DNA of 64,000 nt from Coleofasciculus sp. FACHB-1120. GTDB taxonomy: Bacteria; Cyanobacteriota; Cyanobacteriia; Cyanobacteriales; FACHB-T130. The stretch is taken from positions 26,570-90,569 of the forward strand of contig NZ_JACJTV010000023.1 in NCBI RefSeq assembly GCF_014698845.1, written 5' to 3'. The notes below the pieces were generated by a model. It made no database searches and was not told the origin of the DNA. It saw only the letters and a program-made list of their open reading frames with translations. The position numbers and the translations under genes were made by a program. Of the stretch, positions 17,774-27,470 are shown in pieces (within the stretch, counting starts at the first letter, position 1; each line of letters opens with the position of its first letter).

Positions 17774-18745
17774 GTGAAGCCTTTGATTTCGGTAATTATC
17801 CCCACTTATGGACGTGAAGAACCTTTGCGGGACACGCTCAAAGATGTCTTGCAGCAGGACTACCCAGCCTTTGAAGTTCTGGTGGTCGATCAAACCGCTA
17901 CGCACCAGCCAGAAACTCAAGCGTATCTTGAGGAATTGGCAAACAGCGGTAAAATTCGCTGGTTTCGCTTAGATTGGGCAAGTTTACCCGGTGCCCGAAA
18001 TTATGCGGTACGGCGGGCAGTTGGGGAAATTGTGTTGTTTATCGATGATGATGTCCTGCTAAAGCCTGGATATTTAGAGGCTCATGCTCGCAATTATTTA
18101 GATCGCCCGGAAGTAGGTGCAGTGGCGGGGCGAGTATTCGACCGGATGAAGTTGGAAGATTCCGGCAATAAGTTGACGATTGAGGATTTGCCCCCAGAAG
18201 CGATGGATCCTGGAATTGCCTGGTACCACATAGACTTAGTGCATACCGTGAAGCCGCAGCGCGTTCTGACTGCCAGAGGCTGCAATATGTCTTTCCGGCG
18301 AGAAATTTTTACGAAGCACGGACTGCATTTTGATGAGCGGTTTCGAGGGAGTGCGGTGCGCGAAGAGTCGGATTTTTGTCTGAGGTTGCGGCAGACGGGG
18401 TATCAGATTTGGTATGACCCCGATGCCGATTTAGTTCACCTGGGAGAAGAAACTGGCGGCTGTCACGATATTAGTACGCGATCGCTCAAATACCAGTTAA
18501 CCTTTTATCACAACCACTTCCTGCTGGGGCTAAAAAACCTTACCCCAAGCCAATGTCTGCGATTCTTTGCGAAGCTGTTTGACTGCCACGTACTGGGGCA
18601 TCCTCCCTGCAATAAAAGCGGCTCCCCCTTGAAAATTTTGACTCGCTTTGTCTCCTACACTTTAGGCTTTCTCAACGCACTGGGTACAGTAATCCAATCC
18701 AGTTGGGAAGACGGGCAAATTTACACTCGTCAAGATGGTATTTAA
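17774..18745 (+). CDS. hpsN: GT2 glycosyltransferase, HpsN-like
   Basis: A 323-residue GT-A fold glycosyltransferase. The N-terminus SVIIPTYGREEPLRDTL binds the nucleotide sugar, and IDDDVLLKPGYLEAH is the DXD-type metal site. REESDFCLRLRQTGY holds the likely catalytic base region. The start is GTG at 17774 with GGAG about 10 bases upstream. It follows hpsL by 49 bases on the same strand, so the two are probably cotranscribed. The assignment to HpsN of hormogonium/motility polysaccharide synthesis rests on gene order plus family resemblance. Confidence 0.75.
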   Translation: MKPLISVIIPTYGREEPLRDTLKDVLQQDYPAFEVLVVDQTATHQPETQAYLEELANSGKIRWFRLDWASLPGARNYAVRRAVGEIVLFIDDDVLLKPGYLEAHARNYLDRPEVGAVAGRVFDRMKLEDSGNKLTIEDLPPEAMDPGIAWYHIDLVHTVKPQRVLTARGCNMSFRREIFTKHGLHFDERFRGSAVREESDFCLRLRQTGYQIWYDPDADLVHLGEETGGCHDISTRSLKYQLTFYHNHFLLGLKNLTPSQCLRFFAKLFDCHVLGHPPCNKSGSPLKILTRFVSYTLGFLNALGTVIQSSWEDGQIYTRQDGI

Positions 18746-18764
18746 ACCAAAAGAACGCAAAGTA

Positions 18765-18804
18765 AACGCAAAGGAAAATTTTCTCTGCGAACCTCCTTTG
18801 CGTT
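18765..18804. repeat. Palindromic spacer repeat
   Basis: AACGCAAAGGA (18765-18775) pairs with TCCTTTGCGTT (18794-18804), followed by AAAAAA. It is a dispersed cyanobacterial palindrome lying in the hpsN-hpsO spacer. Confidence 0.55.
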
Positions 18805-18836
18805 AAAAAAAGATTTTCGCTATTAGGAGTTGCGCG

Positions 18837-20012
18837 ATGAGGATTTTGGTCGCCAGTCACACTTATATTGTTGACCTCAACTGCGAGAAACTAAGGGCGT
18901 TAGCTCAACTGGAACCCGGAATTGAAGTAACTGTCGTTGTACCTCGCCGGTGGCAGCCTGGGGGTGTCCAAAATAAGACGATTGAAACTCAGCTACGTCA
19001 AGAAGGCTCTTTTCAAATCGTGCCGATTTCTAATTTCAGCCAGAACAACCAAGGAATGCTGACCTTTGGGGCTGATTTAATTTCATTGTTGCGCCAGTTT
19101 CGACCCCAAATTATTCAAGTAGAACAGGGTTCAAAAGCTTTAGGGTATGCTCAGCTGATTACGCTCAATCGAGTGTTGGGGTTAAAGGCGAAAAATGTGT
19201 TTTTTACCTGGTGGAACTTGCCCTACGAGCTAAAATTTCCGGTTTCTTTGCTAGAAGCTTATAATCTCCGACATACTCACGGACTGATTGCCGGAAATCA
19301 AGATGGTGTGGATATCTTGCAGCAGCGCGGCTACCACGGCCTTAGCAAGGTGATGCCGCAGCTGGGTGTAGATGACAGACTGTTCTCGCCAACACCCCAG
19401 CCAGAATTGGCAGCAAAACTGGGGATTCAACCGGATGAGTTTGTGGTCGGGTTTGTGGGGCGGTTTGTGGAGGAAAAAGGGCTGCTGACGCTGATGGAAG
19501 CGTTGAAAGGCTTACAATCACGCCCCTGGAAATTGCTTTTACTCGGTCGCGGCCCATTGCAGTCAGTACTACTAGAACAAGCCGCTGAGGCGGGGATTAA
19601 AGATAGATTGATTTTGGTGGAAAGCGTTCCCCATGACGCAGTCCCCTGTTATATCAACTTGATGAATACCCTAGTGTTACCTTCGGAAACGACTTATAAG
19701 TTTAAAACTTTGACAGCCGCTGGTTGGAAGGAACAGTTTGGTCATGTGCTGATTGAAGCGATGGCTTGCCAAGTGCCTGTAATTGGTTCTGATTCCGGGG
19801 AAATTCCGCACGTCATTGGAGATGCGGGGTTAATCTTTCCAGAGAAAGATGCAGCAGCTTTGCAAAATTGCCTAGGGCAATTGATGGAACAACCAGATTT
19901 AGCCCAGAAGTTGGGTAAGCTGGGTTATGAACGAGCGATCGCGCAATATACAAATATTGCATTAGCCAAGCAGCAATTAGATTTCTATCAACAGTTAGTC
20001 AAGAGTCAGTAG
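18837..20012 (+). CDS. hpsO: GT4 glycosyltransferase, HpsO-like
   Basis: A 391-residue GT-B fold retaining glycosyltransferase. The C-terminal GT4 domain has VGFVGRFVEEKGLLTLMEAL, the acceptor/donor site EQFGHVLIEAMACQVPVIGSDSGEIPHVIGDAGLIF with the E-X7-E motif, and the usual C-terminal helix. The start ATG at 18837 has AGGAG upstream. It probably adds one sugar to a lipid-linked repeat unit on the cytoplasmic face of the inner membrane. Placed third in hpsL-N-O-P. Confidence 0.75.
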   Translation: MRILVASHTYIVDLNCEKLRALAQLEPGIEVTVVVPRRWQPGGVQNKTIETQLRQEGSFQIVPISNFSQNNQGMLTFGADLISLLRQFRPQIIQVEQGSKALGYAQLITLNRVLGLKAKNVFFTWWNLPYELKFPVSLLEAYNLRHTHGLIAGNQDGVDILQQRGYHGLSKVMPQLGVDDRLFSPTPQPELAAKLGIQPDEFVVGFVGRFVEEKGLLTLMEALKGLQSRPWKLLLLGRGPLQSVLLEQAAEAGIKDRLILVESVPHDAVPCYINLMNTLVLPSETTYKFKTLTAAGWKEQFGHVLIEAMACQVPVIGSDSGEIPHVIGDAGLIFPEKDAAALQNCLGQLMEQPDLAQKLGKLGYERAIAQYTNIALAKQQLDFYQQLVKSQ

Positions 20013-20048
20013 TCCTTAGAAACTGACAACTAACACCTGACAAACAAA

Positions 20049-21230
20049 ATGAAAATTTTACAAATTGTCCCTTCGATTTCTTTAGTTTATGGGGGTCCCA
20101 GTCAGATGGTTTTGGGGCTATCAGAAGCACTGGCGTCTGAAGGGGTAGAGGTGACGGTACTAACAACAAATAGCAACGGAGATGTCGGTCAGCCGCCCTT
20201 GGATGTGCCTCTCGACCGTCCGGTGGAACAAAACGGTTATCAGGTGCGTTACTTTCCCTGTTCTCCGTTCCGGCGCTATAAGTTTTCTCTGGATTTGTTG
20301 CGCTGGTTAGCAGGACACGCCGCTGAATTTGATTTAGCTCATATCCATGCTTTATTTTCGCCTGTAACCACAGCGGCGGCGACTGTGGCGCGATCGCACC
20401 ATTTACCCTATTTAATGCGTCCTCTGGGGACGCTAGACCCCGCAGATTTACGCAAGAAGAAGCAGTTGAAGCAAATTTATGCGGCACTGCTAGAACGTCC
20501 CAATTTAGCAGGTGCGGCAGGAATTCACTTCACCAGCCCCCAAGAAGCCAAGATTTCCGAACGCTTCGGAACTTCAACGCCGGACGTGGTAATTCCCTTG
20601 GGCGTCAAGCAGCCAACGATGCTCCCGAAAGGTCAAGCTAGAAGAGAATTAGGCATTCCGGAGACTCAGCCTTTGCTGCTGTTTATGTCTCGGATAGACC
20701 CGAAAAAGGGGCTAAATCTACTGATCCCAGCCTTGGAAAAACTTTTAGAAGAGGGCGCTGATTTCCATTTTGTGCTGGCGGGTGGGAACCCCCAAGATCC
20801 AACCTATGAGAACAAAATTCGCGAACAATTGCAAACGTCACCTTTACGCGATCGCACCACTATAACTGGATTTGTAACGGGTGAGTCGAAAACTGCTTTG
20901 CTACAAGATGCCGATTTATTTGTCCTACCTTCTTACTACGAAAACTTTGGCATTGCTGTAGCAGAGGCAATGTGTAATGGAACCCCAGTGGTAATTTCGG
21001 ACCAAGTTTATATCTGGGAGGAAATTCAGCAAGCAGAAGCTGGCTGGGTTTGCGCTTGCGACGTGGATACTTTAACTGAACAATTACGTGAGGCACTGGC
21101 TGATGCTTCGGAACGACAGCGGCGGGGAATCAATGCCCAAGAGTACGCTTTGAAAAATTACAGTTGGAAAGCGATCGCTAAAGCAACTATCAAAGCTTAC
21201 GAGAATATTATTAATAAATTAAGTAAGTAA
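20049..21230 (+). CDS. hpsP: GT4 glycosyltransferase, HpsP-like
   Basis: A 393-residue GT-B glycosyltransferase. The N-terminus (MKILQIVPSISLVYGGPSQ) is the glycine-rich acceptor-side loop. LFMSRIDPKKGLNLLIPAL and YYENFGIAVAEAMCNGTPVVISD are the GT4 donor-site motifs. It lies 36 bases after hpsO on the same strand and ends the polysaccharide block. Which sugar it transfers cannot be told. Confidence in the glycosyltransferase family is near certain; the hps name is contextual. Confidence 0.75.
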   Translation: MKILQIVPSISLVYGGPSQMVLGLSEALASEGVEVTVLTTNSNGDVGQPPLDVPLDRPVEQNGYQVRYFPCSPFRRYKFSLDLLRWLAGHAAEFDLAHIHALFSPVTTAAATVARSHHLPYLMRPLGTLDPADLRKKKQLKQIYAALLERPNLAGAAGIHFTSPQEAKISERFGTSTPDVVIPLGVKQPTMLPKGQARRELGIPETQPLLLFMSRIDPKKGLNLLIPALEKLLEEGADFHFVLAGGNPQDPTYENKIREQLQTSPLRDRTTITGFVTGESKTALLQDADLFVLPSYYENFGIAVAEAMCNGTPVVISDQVYIWEEIQQAEAGWVCACDVDTLTEQLREALADASERQRRGINAQEYALKNYSWKAIAKATIKAYENIINKLSK

Positions 21231-21454
21231 GTAATAAACAAGTAGGGAGTTAGGACGATTTCTCGCGAGACAAACTTGGAAATCTCCCAGTCGCTGAAAG
21301 TGTTTCCCCTTCCTTGATGAGAACCGGGGATTTTGCAGTCCATCGCACTCAGGAATGTCTTTAGCAGGGGATTTTCAGTTGCCTAGAGTGACAATAGGGA
21401 GCTAACCTTTAAACTCTAAATTAGTCCCTCCCCCGATCAATCCTAGAACCAATT

Positions 21455-22603
21455 ATGACCCTAACCTCCTCGATTAACAACACGACTCGGCTGCAACTTG
21501 CCCCTTTAGAAATCCCAACTCGTCTGCTGCTGGGTCCAGGTCCATCCAATGCCCATCCCGCCGTCCTTCAGGCGATGAATACCCCTCCGGTGGGGCACCT
21601 CGATCCAGCATTTTTAACCCTGATGGACGAAATCCAGATGTTGCTGCGCTATGTTTGGCAGACAGAAAACTCTCTCACTATTGCAGTCAGCGGTACGGGA
21701 ACGGCAGCAATGGAAGCAACCCTTGCCAACGCCACCGAACCCGGTGATGTGGTTCTGGTGGGCGTTAACGGGTACTTCGGCAACCGTCTCGTGGATATGG
21801 CAGGACGATATGGTGCGGATGTGCGAACGATTACCAAACCTTGGGGGCAGGTGTTCCCCATAGACGAACTCCGAACTGCCTTAGAAACTCATCGCCCCGC
21901 GATTCTGGCTTTAGTCCATGCCGAGACATCCACGGGGGCACGCCAACCGTTAGAAGGAGTTGGCGACCTCTGTCGTGAATTTGACTGTCTGCTATTGGTG
22001 GATAGTGTTACCAGTCTGGGGGGCGTGCCCTTGTTTCTGGATGAGTGGAAGGTTGACTTAGCTTATAGCTGTAGCCAGAAAGGGTTAGGTTGTCCTCCCG
22101 GTGCTTCGCCGTTTACGATGGGTTCCCGTGCAGTAGAGAAATTGCAACAACGTGGCACGAAGGTGGCTAACTGGTATTTAGATATGACCTTGTTGAGTAA
22201 GTATTGGGGCAAGGAACGCACCTATCACCACACTGCCCCGATTAACTTGTACTATGCTCTGCGGGAAGCGTTGCGTTTGATTGCAGAAGAAGGAATCGAA
22301 AATAGCTGGACGCGCCATCAAAAGAACGTCGAGTATCTCTGGGAAGGGTTAGAAAACTTAGGACTCGATCTGCACGTTAAACGAGAGTTTCGCCTGCCAA
22401 CCCTGACAACGGTTTGCATTCCAGAAGGTGTGGATGGCAAAGCGATCGCGCGTCAGCTGCTCAACGAACACAATATCGAAATTGGGGGCGGACTGGGCGA
22501 ACTCGCGGGTAAAGTCTGGCGTGTCGGTCTTATGGGATTCAACAGTCGTCCAGAGACTGTGGATCGCCTCTTGGACGCATTGAAACAGGTCTTACCTCAT
22601 TAG
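21455..22603 (+). CDS. Class V PLP aminotransferase (alanine/serine–glyoxylate aminotransferase family)
   Basis: A 382-residue pyridoxal-phosphate enzyme. The PLP lysine lies in SYSCSQKGLGCPPGASPF, and the cofactor-pocket motif LVDSVTSLGG precedes it. The C-terminal block NIEIGGGLGELAGKVWRVGLMG is typical. It most likely transfers an amino group to glyoxylate, making glycine in photorespiration. Cyanobacterial members have also been annotated as a 'soluble hydrogenase 42 kDa subunit', a historical name. The gene appears to stand alone. The spacer before it (21231-21454) has two copies of GGGGATTTT about 40 bases apart but nothing else recognised. Confidence 0.9.
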   Translation: MTLTSSINNTTRLQLAPLEIPTRLLLGPGPSNAHPAVLQAMNTPPVGHLDPAFLTLMDEIQMLLRYVWQTENSLTIAVSGTGTAAMEATLANATEPGDVVLVGVNGYFGNRLVDMAGRYGADVRTITKPWGQVFPIDELRTALETHRPAILALVHAETSTGARQPLEGVGDLCREFDCLLLVDSVTSLGGVPLFLDEWKVDLAYSCSQKGLGCPPGASPFTMGSRAVEKLQQRGTKVANWYLDMTLLSKYWGKERTYHHTAPINLYYALREALRLIAEEGIENSWTRHQKNVEYLWEGLENLGLDLHVKREFRLPTLTTVCIPEGVDGKAIARQLLNEHNIEIGGGLGELAGKVWRVGLMGFNSRPETVDRLLDALKQVLPH

Positions 22604-22640
22604 TTGAGAATTGAGGGTGCTAAGAGAAACGCACCCTCCA

Positions 22641-22666
22641 AAAAGGCGATCGCGCGATCGCCTTTT
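22641..22666 (+). terminator. Terminator built from two back-to-back HIP1 octamers
   Basis: AAAAGGCGATCGC (22641-22653) is followed directly by GCGATCGCCTTTT (22654-22666), a perfect 13-bp palindrome ending in TTTT. It lies 38 bases after the aminotransferase stop and would terminate it. The remaining gap to 23022 shows no gene. Confidence 0.7.
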
Positions 22667-23022
22667 GTCCCAGTTCTGTCTGTCGTGATTCATCAATTTA
22701 GTGCCCAGCCTCTAATCAGGCTGTGGCAGCATTTTTATCCCATTTCACTTTACATCTGCAACAGCTCCGTCTATTGCCTCCAATTCCTCAAGGGTTGGTC
22801 GAATCAGATTAGCATCAAAAAGTGAATTAATATTAGAAAGTGGAAAGTGTTGTAGTTATGTATATTTCTGGCTAAATGATGATGCCAGTTCATATCTCTT
22901 TATTAACCACATCTGTAATCCAATTTTGTTTTTTTTGGCAATATATATCACGCCCATCTCTTCGCTAGTTTCTGGGTAATTATTGTGAGATAGGATGCCA
23001 GAAAGAAGGAGAAAAAAGAAAG

Positions 23023-25395
23023 ATGTCACAGCAGCAACTTCAATGGCAAATCCATTCAACGGTTGAACCACCGGCGGCATTTATTGAAGAAGTCAGACTC
23101 CACGCCCCAGGATTACCCGGACATTATGCCGCACAGATGTTGTGGCAACGGGGGATTCGCGATATTGAGCAATTATCGGGGTTTTTAAATCCTCAGTTGT
23201 ATCATCCGGCAAGTCCGTTTGAATTTGGGCAGGAAATGCAATGGGCTGTAGAAAGATTAATCAAAGCCCGTAACGCTGGGGAAAAAGTTGCCATTTGGGG
23301 AGATTTTGACGCTGATGGGATTACTGCAACATCGGTTCTCTGGGATGGACTGGGACAGTTTTTTACCCAGCAGCAGCTAGTTTATTACATTCCTAATCGT
23401 TTAACCGAGTCTCATGGACTCAATGAACGGGGAATTGACGCCCTTGCCCAAGAGGGAACGAAGCTAATTGTAACTTGCGACACTGGCAGCACAAATCTGA
23501 AGGAAATTGAATATGCTCATCAGCTAGAGATTGATGTAATTGTCACAGATCACCACACCTTGCCAGAGGAACGTCCAGCGTTGACAGCTATCATCAACCC
23601 CCGCTATTTATCCAATGAACATCCGATGTTTCACCTTTCCGGTGTGGCAGTTGCCTATAAGTTAGTAGAAGCACTTTATGAAACTTTGCCGGATGTTCCT
23701 CAACAGCCATTAGAAGATTTATTGGATTTAGTAGCAATTGGTTTAATTGCTGATTTAGTGCAGTTAAGCGGTGATTGTCGCTACCTGGCACAGCGAGGAA
23801 TTTCAGTGCTGCAACAACAAACCAAAAAGCGAAATCGTCCTGGGGTTGCGCGTCTATTAGAATTGTGTCAGAAAAGTGGCGATCGCCCAACGGACATTTC
23901 TTTCGGTCTTGGCCCTAGAATTAATGCGGTTAGCCGCATTCAAGGCGATGCTTCTTTCTGTGTGGAGTTACTCACCAGCCGCGATGAAAAGCGCTGTCAG
24001 CAGTTGGCATTAGAAACAGAATTAGCCAATGCCCGTCGTAAATCGTTGCAAAAAGATGTCGCCACTGAAGTTAATAAAAAATTAAGCCAGTTGGACTTAT
24101 CAACTACCAGCGTTATTGTTCTTTGTGATACTCAATGGCCTGTCGGGGTTTTGGGTTTAGTCGCGGGGCAAGTGGCGCAGGAAACGGGGCGTCCTACGAT
24201 TTTGTTAAGTACAGAGGGCGACTTGAGTGAAAACGCTTTAGCACGCGGTTCCGCCCGTTCTGTGAATCAAGTCGATCTTTACCAGTTGGTGAAAGCGCAA
24301 GAACACCTCTTACATCGATTTGGCGGTCATCCCTTTGCGGCTGGGTTGAGTCTCCTAGTTGATAAAATTCCCCTGTTTACAGAAGCTGTTAACCAGCAAT
24401 TGCGAGCTTCTGTAGGTACCCCAGATGGGACACCTTTAGCGCCGATTGTGCAGGCAGATTTGGTGTGTACGGTCAGTGAATTAGGAAGAGATTTATTTTG
24501 GGAGCTGAAACTATTAGAACCCTGCGGAATGGGCAATCCCGCACCAAAACTGCTCATTCAAAATTGCTGGTTTGAGAATAGTTGGAATAGCAATACTCAG
24601 GACTTAAAAGGCGCAAAAGTTCAATATATCAAAACTACTTTTAAAATTCGGGATGACTCTTGCGAAACTGGATTTTCAGGAATCTGGTGGGGACATTATA
24701 AGGAAGAACTACCCCAAGGTAGATGCGATGCAATTGTCGAGCTTGATTTTAATAGCTACGAAAATCCCAATAAAGGGATCAGACCTCACTATGAAGTGCG
24801 GATAATTGCCGTGCGTTCTTTAGAACAGCCGCAGCCGTTAGGCACTCCGAACCAGATAGACTGGATTTTAGACTGTCGTGAGGAGTCCGCACTTGCTACT
24901 GCTGCGCTATCAGTGTTGCCAGTTCGAGAGTGCCCCAGTAGCTGGGATGAGTTGCAAGTGTGGTTCAGGCGGGCGATTCAGGCAAATCAAACCCTCGCGA
25001 TCGCTTATCCTCCCCCAGAACCTGTTCCCCCCAGCCAAATCTGGCTGCAGCTGTTAGGAATTGCCAAATACCTCAGTCGCACGGGTCAAGAGGCGACGTA
25101 TACTCAACTGCACCAGAAGTTGGGGATTAGCGATCGCACTTTGCAACTCGGATTAGAAGCAATCTCTCATCTCGGCTTCCATGTCAAACAACTCGACTGG
25201 ATAATTCAAGTCACTTGGCATCCCCAGGAAAATGCCCCTCATTTTGATTTAGAGAATGGACAATTGCCGAAAGCAGAGGAAGCCATCGAACAATTTATTG
25301 CAGCCGTTCAAGAAGAAAAATTTCGCCAAAGGTACTTTTATGAAATTCCTTTGTCTACCATTCAAGCGATGGCTTCTCAAACTACTATTTATTAA
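23023..25395 (+). CDS. recJ: Single-stranded-DNA-specific exonuclease RecJ
   Basis: A 790-residue cytoplasmic 5'-3' ssDNA exonuclease used in recombination and mismatch/base repair. The DHH phosphoesterase motifs are clear: GDFDADGITATS (motif I), TCDTGS (II) and VTDHHTLPE (III). In the DHHA1 region GGHPFAAGLSL is visible, followed by an OB-fold segment (LEPCGMGNPAPKLL). The protein is longer than E. coli RecJ (577), with a C-terminal extension of about 190 residues typical of cyanobacterial forms. The ATG at 23023 is preceded by AAGGAG. Confidence 0.94.
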   Translation: MSQQQLQWQIHSTVEPPAAFIEEVRLHAPGLPGHYAAQMLWQRGIRDIEQLSGFLNPQLYHPASPFEFGQEMQWAVERLIKARNAGEKVAIWGDFDADGITATSVLWDGLGQFFTQQQLVYYIPNRLTESHGLNERGIDALAQEGTKLIVTCDTGSTNLKEIEYAHQLEIDVIVTDHHTLPEERPALTAIINPRYLSNEHPMFHLSGVAVAYKLVEALYETLPDVPQQPLEDLLDLVAIGLIADLVQLSGDCRYLAQRGISVLQQQTKKRNRPGVARLLELCQKSGDRPTDISFGLGPRINAVSRIQGDASFCVELLTSRDEKRCQQLALETELANARRKSLQKDVATEVNKKLSQLDLSTTSVIVLCDTQWPVGVLGLVAGQVAQETGRPTILLSTEGDLSENALARGSARSVNQVDLYQLVKAQEHLLHRFGGHPFAAGLSLLVDKIPLFTEAVNQQLRASVGTPDGTPLAPIVQADLVCTVSELGRDLFWELKLLEPCGMGNPAPKLLIQNCWFENSWNSNTQDLKGAKVQYIKTTFKIRDDSCETGFSGIWWGHYKEELPQGRCDAIVELDFNSYENPNKGIRPHYEVRIIAVRSLEQPQPLGTPNQIDWILDCREESALATAALSVLPVRECPSSWDELQVWFRRAIQANQTLAIAYPPPEPVPPSQIWLQLLGIAKYLSRTGQEATYTQLHQKLGISDRTLQLGLEAISHLGFHVKQLDWIIQVTWHPQENAPHFDLENGQLPKAEEAIEQFIAAVQEEKFRQRYFYEIPLSTIQAMASQTTIY

Positions 25396-25502
25396 AAAAT
25401 GAGTGGGCGATCGCATTTGTTAGCGGCGTGAGTGCAGGGCGCGATCGCTTCATGGAATCCTTTGATTCCAGAAATTGATTGAATGATGATGTCATGCAAG
25501 CC

Positions 25503-27389
25503 TCAATCGCACTGCCAAATCTTGATAGTATGATCCCGGCTGCCACTCACTAAAGTCTGCCCATCGGGACTAATTGCGATCGCATTCACATCTTTTGAAT
25601 GCCCCTCAAGAGTATGTAAGACTTCTCCACTCGCCAAGTGCCACAGCTTAATCGTGGCATCTGCACTGCCACTTACGAGCGTTTGCCGATTCGGGCTGAA
25701 AGCAACCGCCCTCACCCAGTCTGAATGTCCCTCCAGGGTGCTGAGTAGTTGACAGCTATTGAGATCCCACAATTTAATCGTGTTATCGCTACTGCCACTA
25801 GCGAGGATTCTCCCATTGGGGCTGAAGGCGATCGCATTGACATCTCTGGAATGCCCCACTAAAGTCTCCAACACTTGACCGCTACCCAGATCCCACAACG
25901 TAATACTGTTGTCACTACTTCCACTGGCGAGGATGTGTCCATTCGGGCTAATTGCAACGGAATTCACCCCGCGTGAATTCCGAAAGGTGTGTAATAGTTC
26001 GCCGCTATCCAGGTGCCAAATCTTGATAGTTTGGTCATCGCTACCGCTAGCGATCGCTTGTCCATCCGGGCTAATCGCGACAGATATAGAGATAACCGAG
26101 TCTAAATGCCCCGCAATTGTACAATTCACAGTACCCGCAGGCAAGCTCCACAATTTCAGGGTGTTGTCTACACTTCCACTTGCCAGGAGTTGACCGTTTG
26201 GGCTAAAAGCCACGGTTAAAACCGGCTTAGAATGCTCAAGGAGAGAATTCAGCAATTTGCCAGTTTTCAGATCCCACAACTTGATCGTGCGATCGAAACC
26301 CCCACTAGCGAGAATTTGAGCATCTGGGCTAATTGCAACTGACCCAATCGAGCTTAGATGATCCGTGAGTGTGCTTACCGCTTTCCAGGTCTGAGTTCGT
26401 AGCCTTGGTGAAGAGAGGAGAATGGTCGGTCTAGCGGTTGCTGATGAAAATTGTCTCAGTGGCGGTGGGAGTGGCAGTTGTTGTTGTGGCGCGATCGCTG
26501 CTAGATTCTTCTGGGGATTCAAATCTTCCAGTACCTCAGCCACTGATTGATATCGCTTTTTAGTGCCATTTTCGATTAGTTTGTCCAGAATCCGACCGAG
26601 TTCCTCGCTAACTGGATTATTGACCAAATAATGCCGCCACACCCAAGCATCCTCAGCGGTATCAAATAAATCAAAAGGAGAAACTTGAGTTAGTAAATAG
26701 ATGCACGTCACCCCCAAACTGTACAAATCGCTGGCAAAAACGGATTTTCCCCTAATTTGTTCGGGGGCAATATATTCAGGAGTACCAATCGTGGTTCCAG
26801 TTTTCAGCAGCGCTGTTCCCGTCACATATTTCGCCGCCCCAAAGTCAACCAGAACTATCTGTCCATCAGTTCGACGAATGATGTTAGCAGGTTTGATATC
26901 CCGATGAATGACGTTGTGTAAGTGGATAAACTTCAGGACAGGCAGCAAACTGTGAAATAACTCCCAAATCTGGGTTTCTTTAAATGCACCTTCTAAGACC
27001 AGTGCTTGAGCTAAATTTTGCCCCTGGATAAACTGTTGGACTAAATATTGCTGGTTATCTTGGCTAAAATGTGCCAACAGTTCGGGAATCTGTGGATGTT
27101 TGCCTAATTCATCCAACCGCACTGCTTCTTGTTTAAATAATTCTGCTGCTTTTTGGGCGTTGTTGGTGCCTAATGCTTGGGGAGCAAACTGCTTGATTAC
27201 GCAACGCGGCTTCGAGGGTTTGTCTTCATCTACTGCCAAGAAGGTTTTGCCAAAGCCACCTTGACCAATGAGCTTGATAGCTCGGTAGCGCTCTCTTAGC
27301 AATAATTTCGAGCCACAACCTTGGCAAAATTTACTCCCATTTGGATTGCTGGTGGCTGTCAGGCAATCGGGATTCAGACAATAGCTCAT
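25503..27389 (-). CDS. Ser/Thr protein kinase with C-terminal WD40 propeller
   Basis: A 628-residue protein. A zinc ribbon at the N-terminus uses C4, C9, C22 and C25. The kinase domain (about 30-290) has the glycine loop GQGGFGKT, catalytic VIHRDIKPANI, VDFGAAKY and the activation segment GTPEYIAPEQ. After a short Pro/Gln linker come seven WD40 repeats ending in IKLWDL/IKIWHL-type blades (residues about 335-628), enough for one full propeller. Such fusions are common in filamentous cyanobacteria; the propeller presumably recruits substrates. There is no transmembrane segment, so it is cytoplasmic. The phosphorylation target is unknown. Confidence 0.93.
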   Translation of the reverse strand: MSYCLNPDCLTATSNPNGSKFCQGCGSKLLLRERYRAIKLIGQGGFGKTFLAVDEDKPSKPRCVIKQFAPQALGTNNAQKAAELFKQEAVRLDELGKHPQIPELLAHFSQDNQQYLVQQFIQGQNLAQALVLEGAFKETQIWELFHSLLPVLKFIHLHNVIHRDIKPANIIRRTDGQIVLVDFGAAKYVTGTALLKTGTTIGTPEYIAPEQIRGKSVFASDLYSLGVTCIYLLTQVSPFDLFDTAEDAWVWRHYLVNNPVSEELGRILDKLIENGTKKRYQSVAEVLEDLNPQKNLAAIAPQQQLPLPPPLRQFSSATARPTILLSSPRLRTQTWKAVSTLTDHLSSIGSVAISPDAQILASGGFDRTIKLWDLKTGKLLNSLLEHSKPVLTVAFSPNGQLLASGSVDNTLKLWSLPAGTVNCTIAGHLDSVISISVAISPDGQAIASGSDDQTIKIWHLDSGELLHTFRNSRGVNSVAISPNGHILASGSSDNSITLWDLGSGQVLETLVGHSRDVNAIAFSPNGRILASGSSDNTIKLWDLNSCQLLSTLEGHSDWVRAVAFSPNRQTLVSGSADATIKLWHLASGEVLHTLEGHSKDVNAIAISPDGQTLVSGSRDHTIKIWQCD

Positions 27390-27470
27390 ACGGGCAACGA
27401 ATCAGCTGAGTGAGTCTATCGTAACCGTGTCAGCAGCCGAATCATCGCACTATAAGTGACCCAGCGATCG

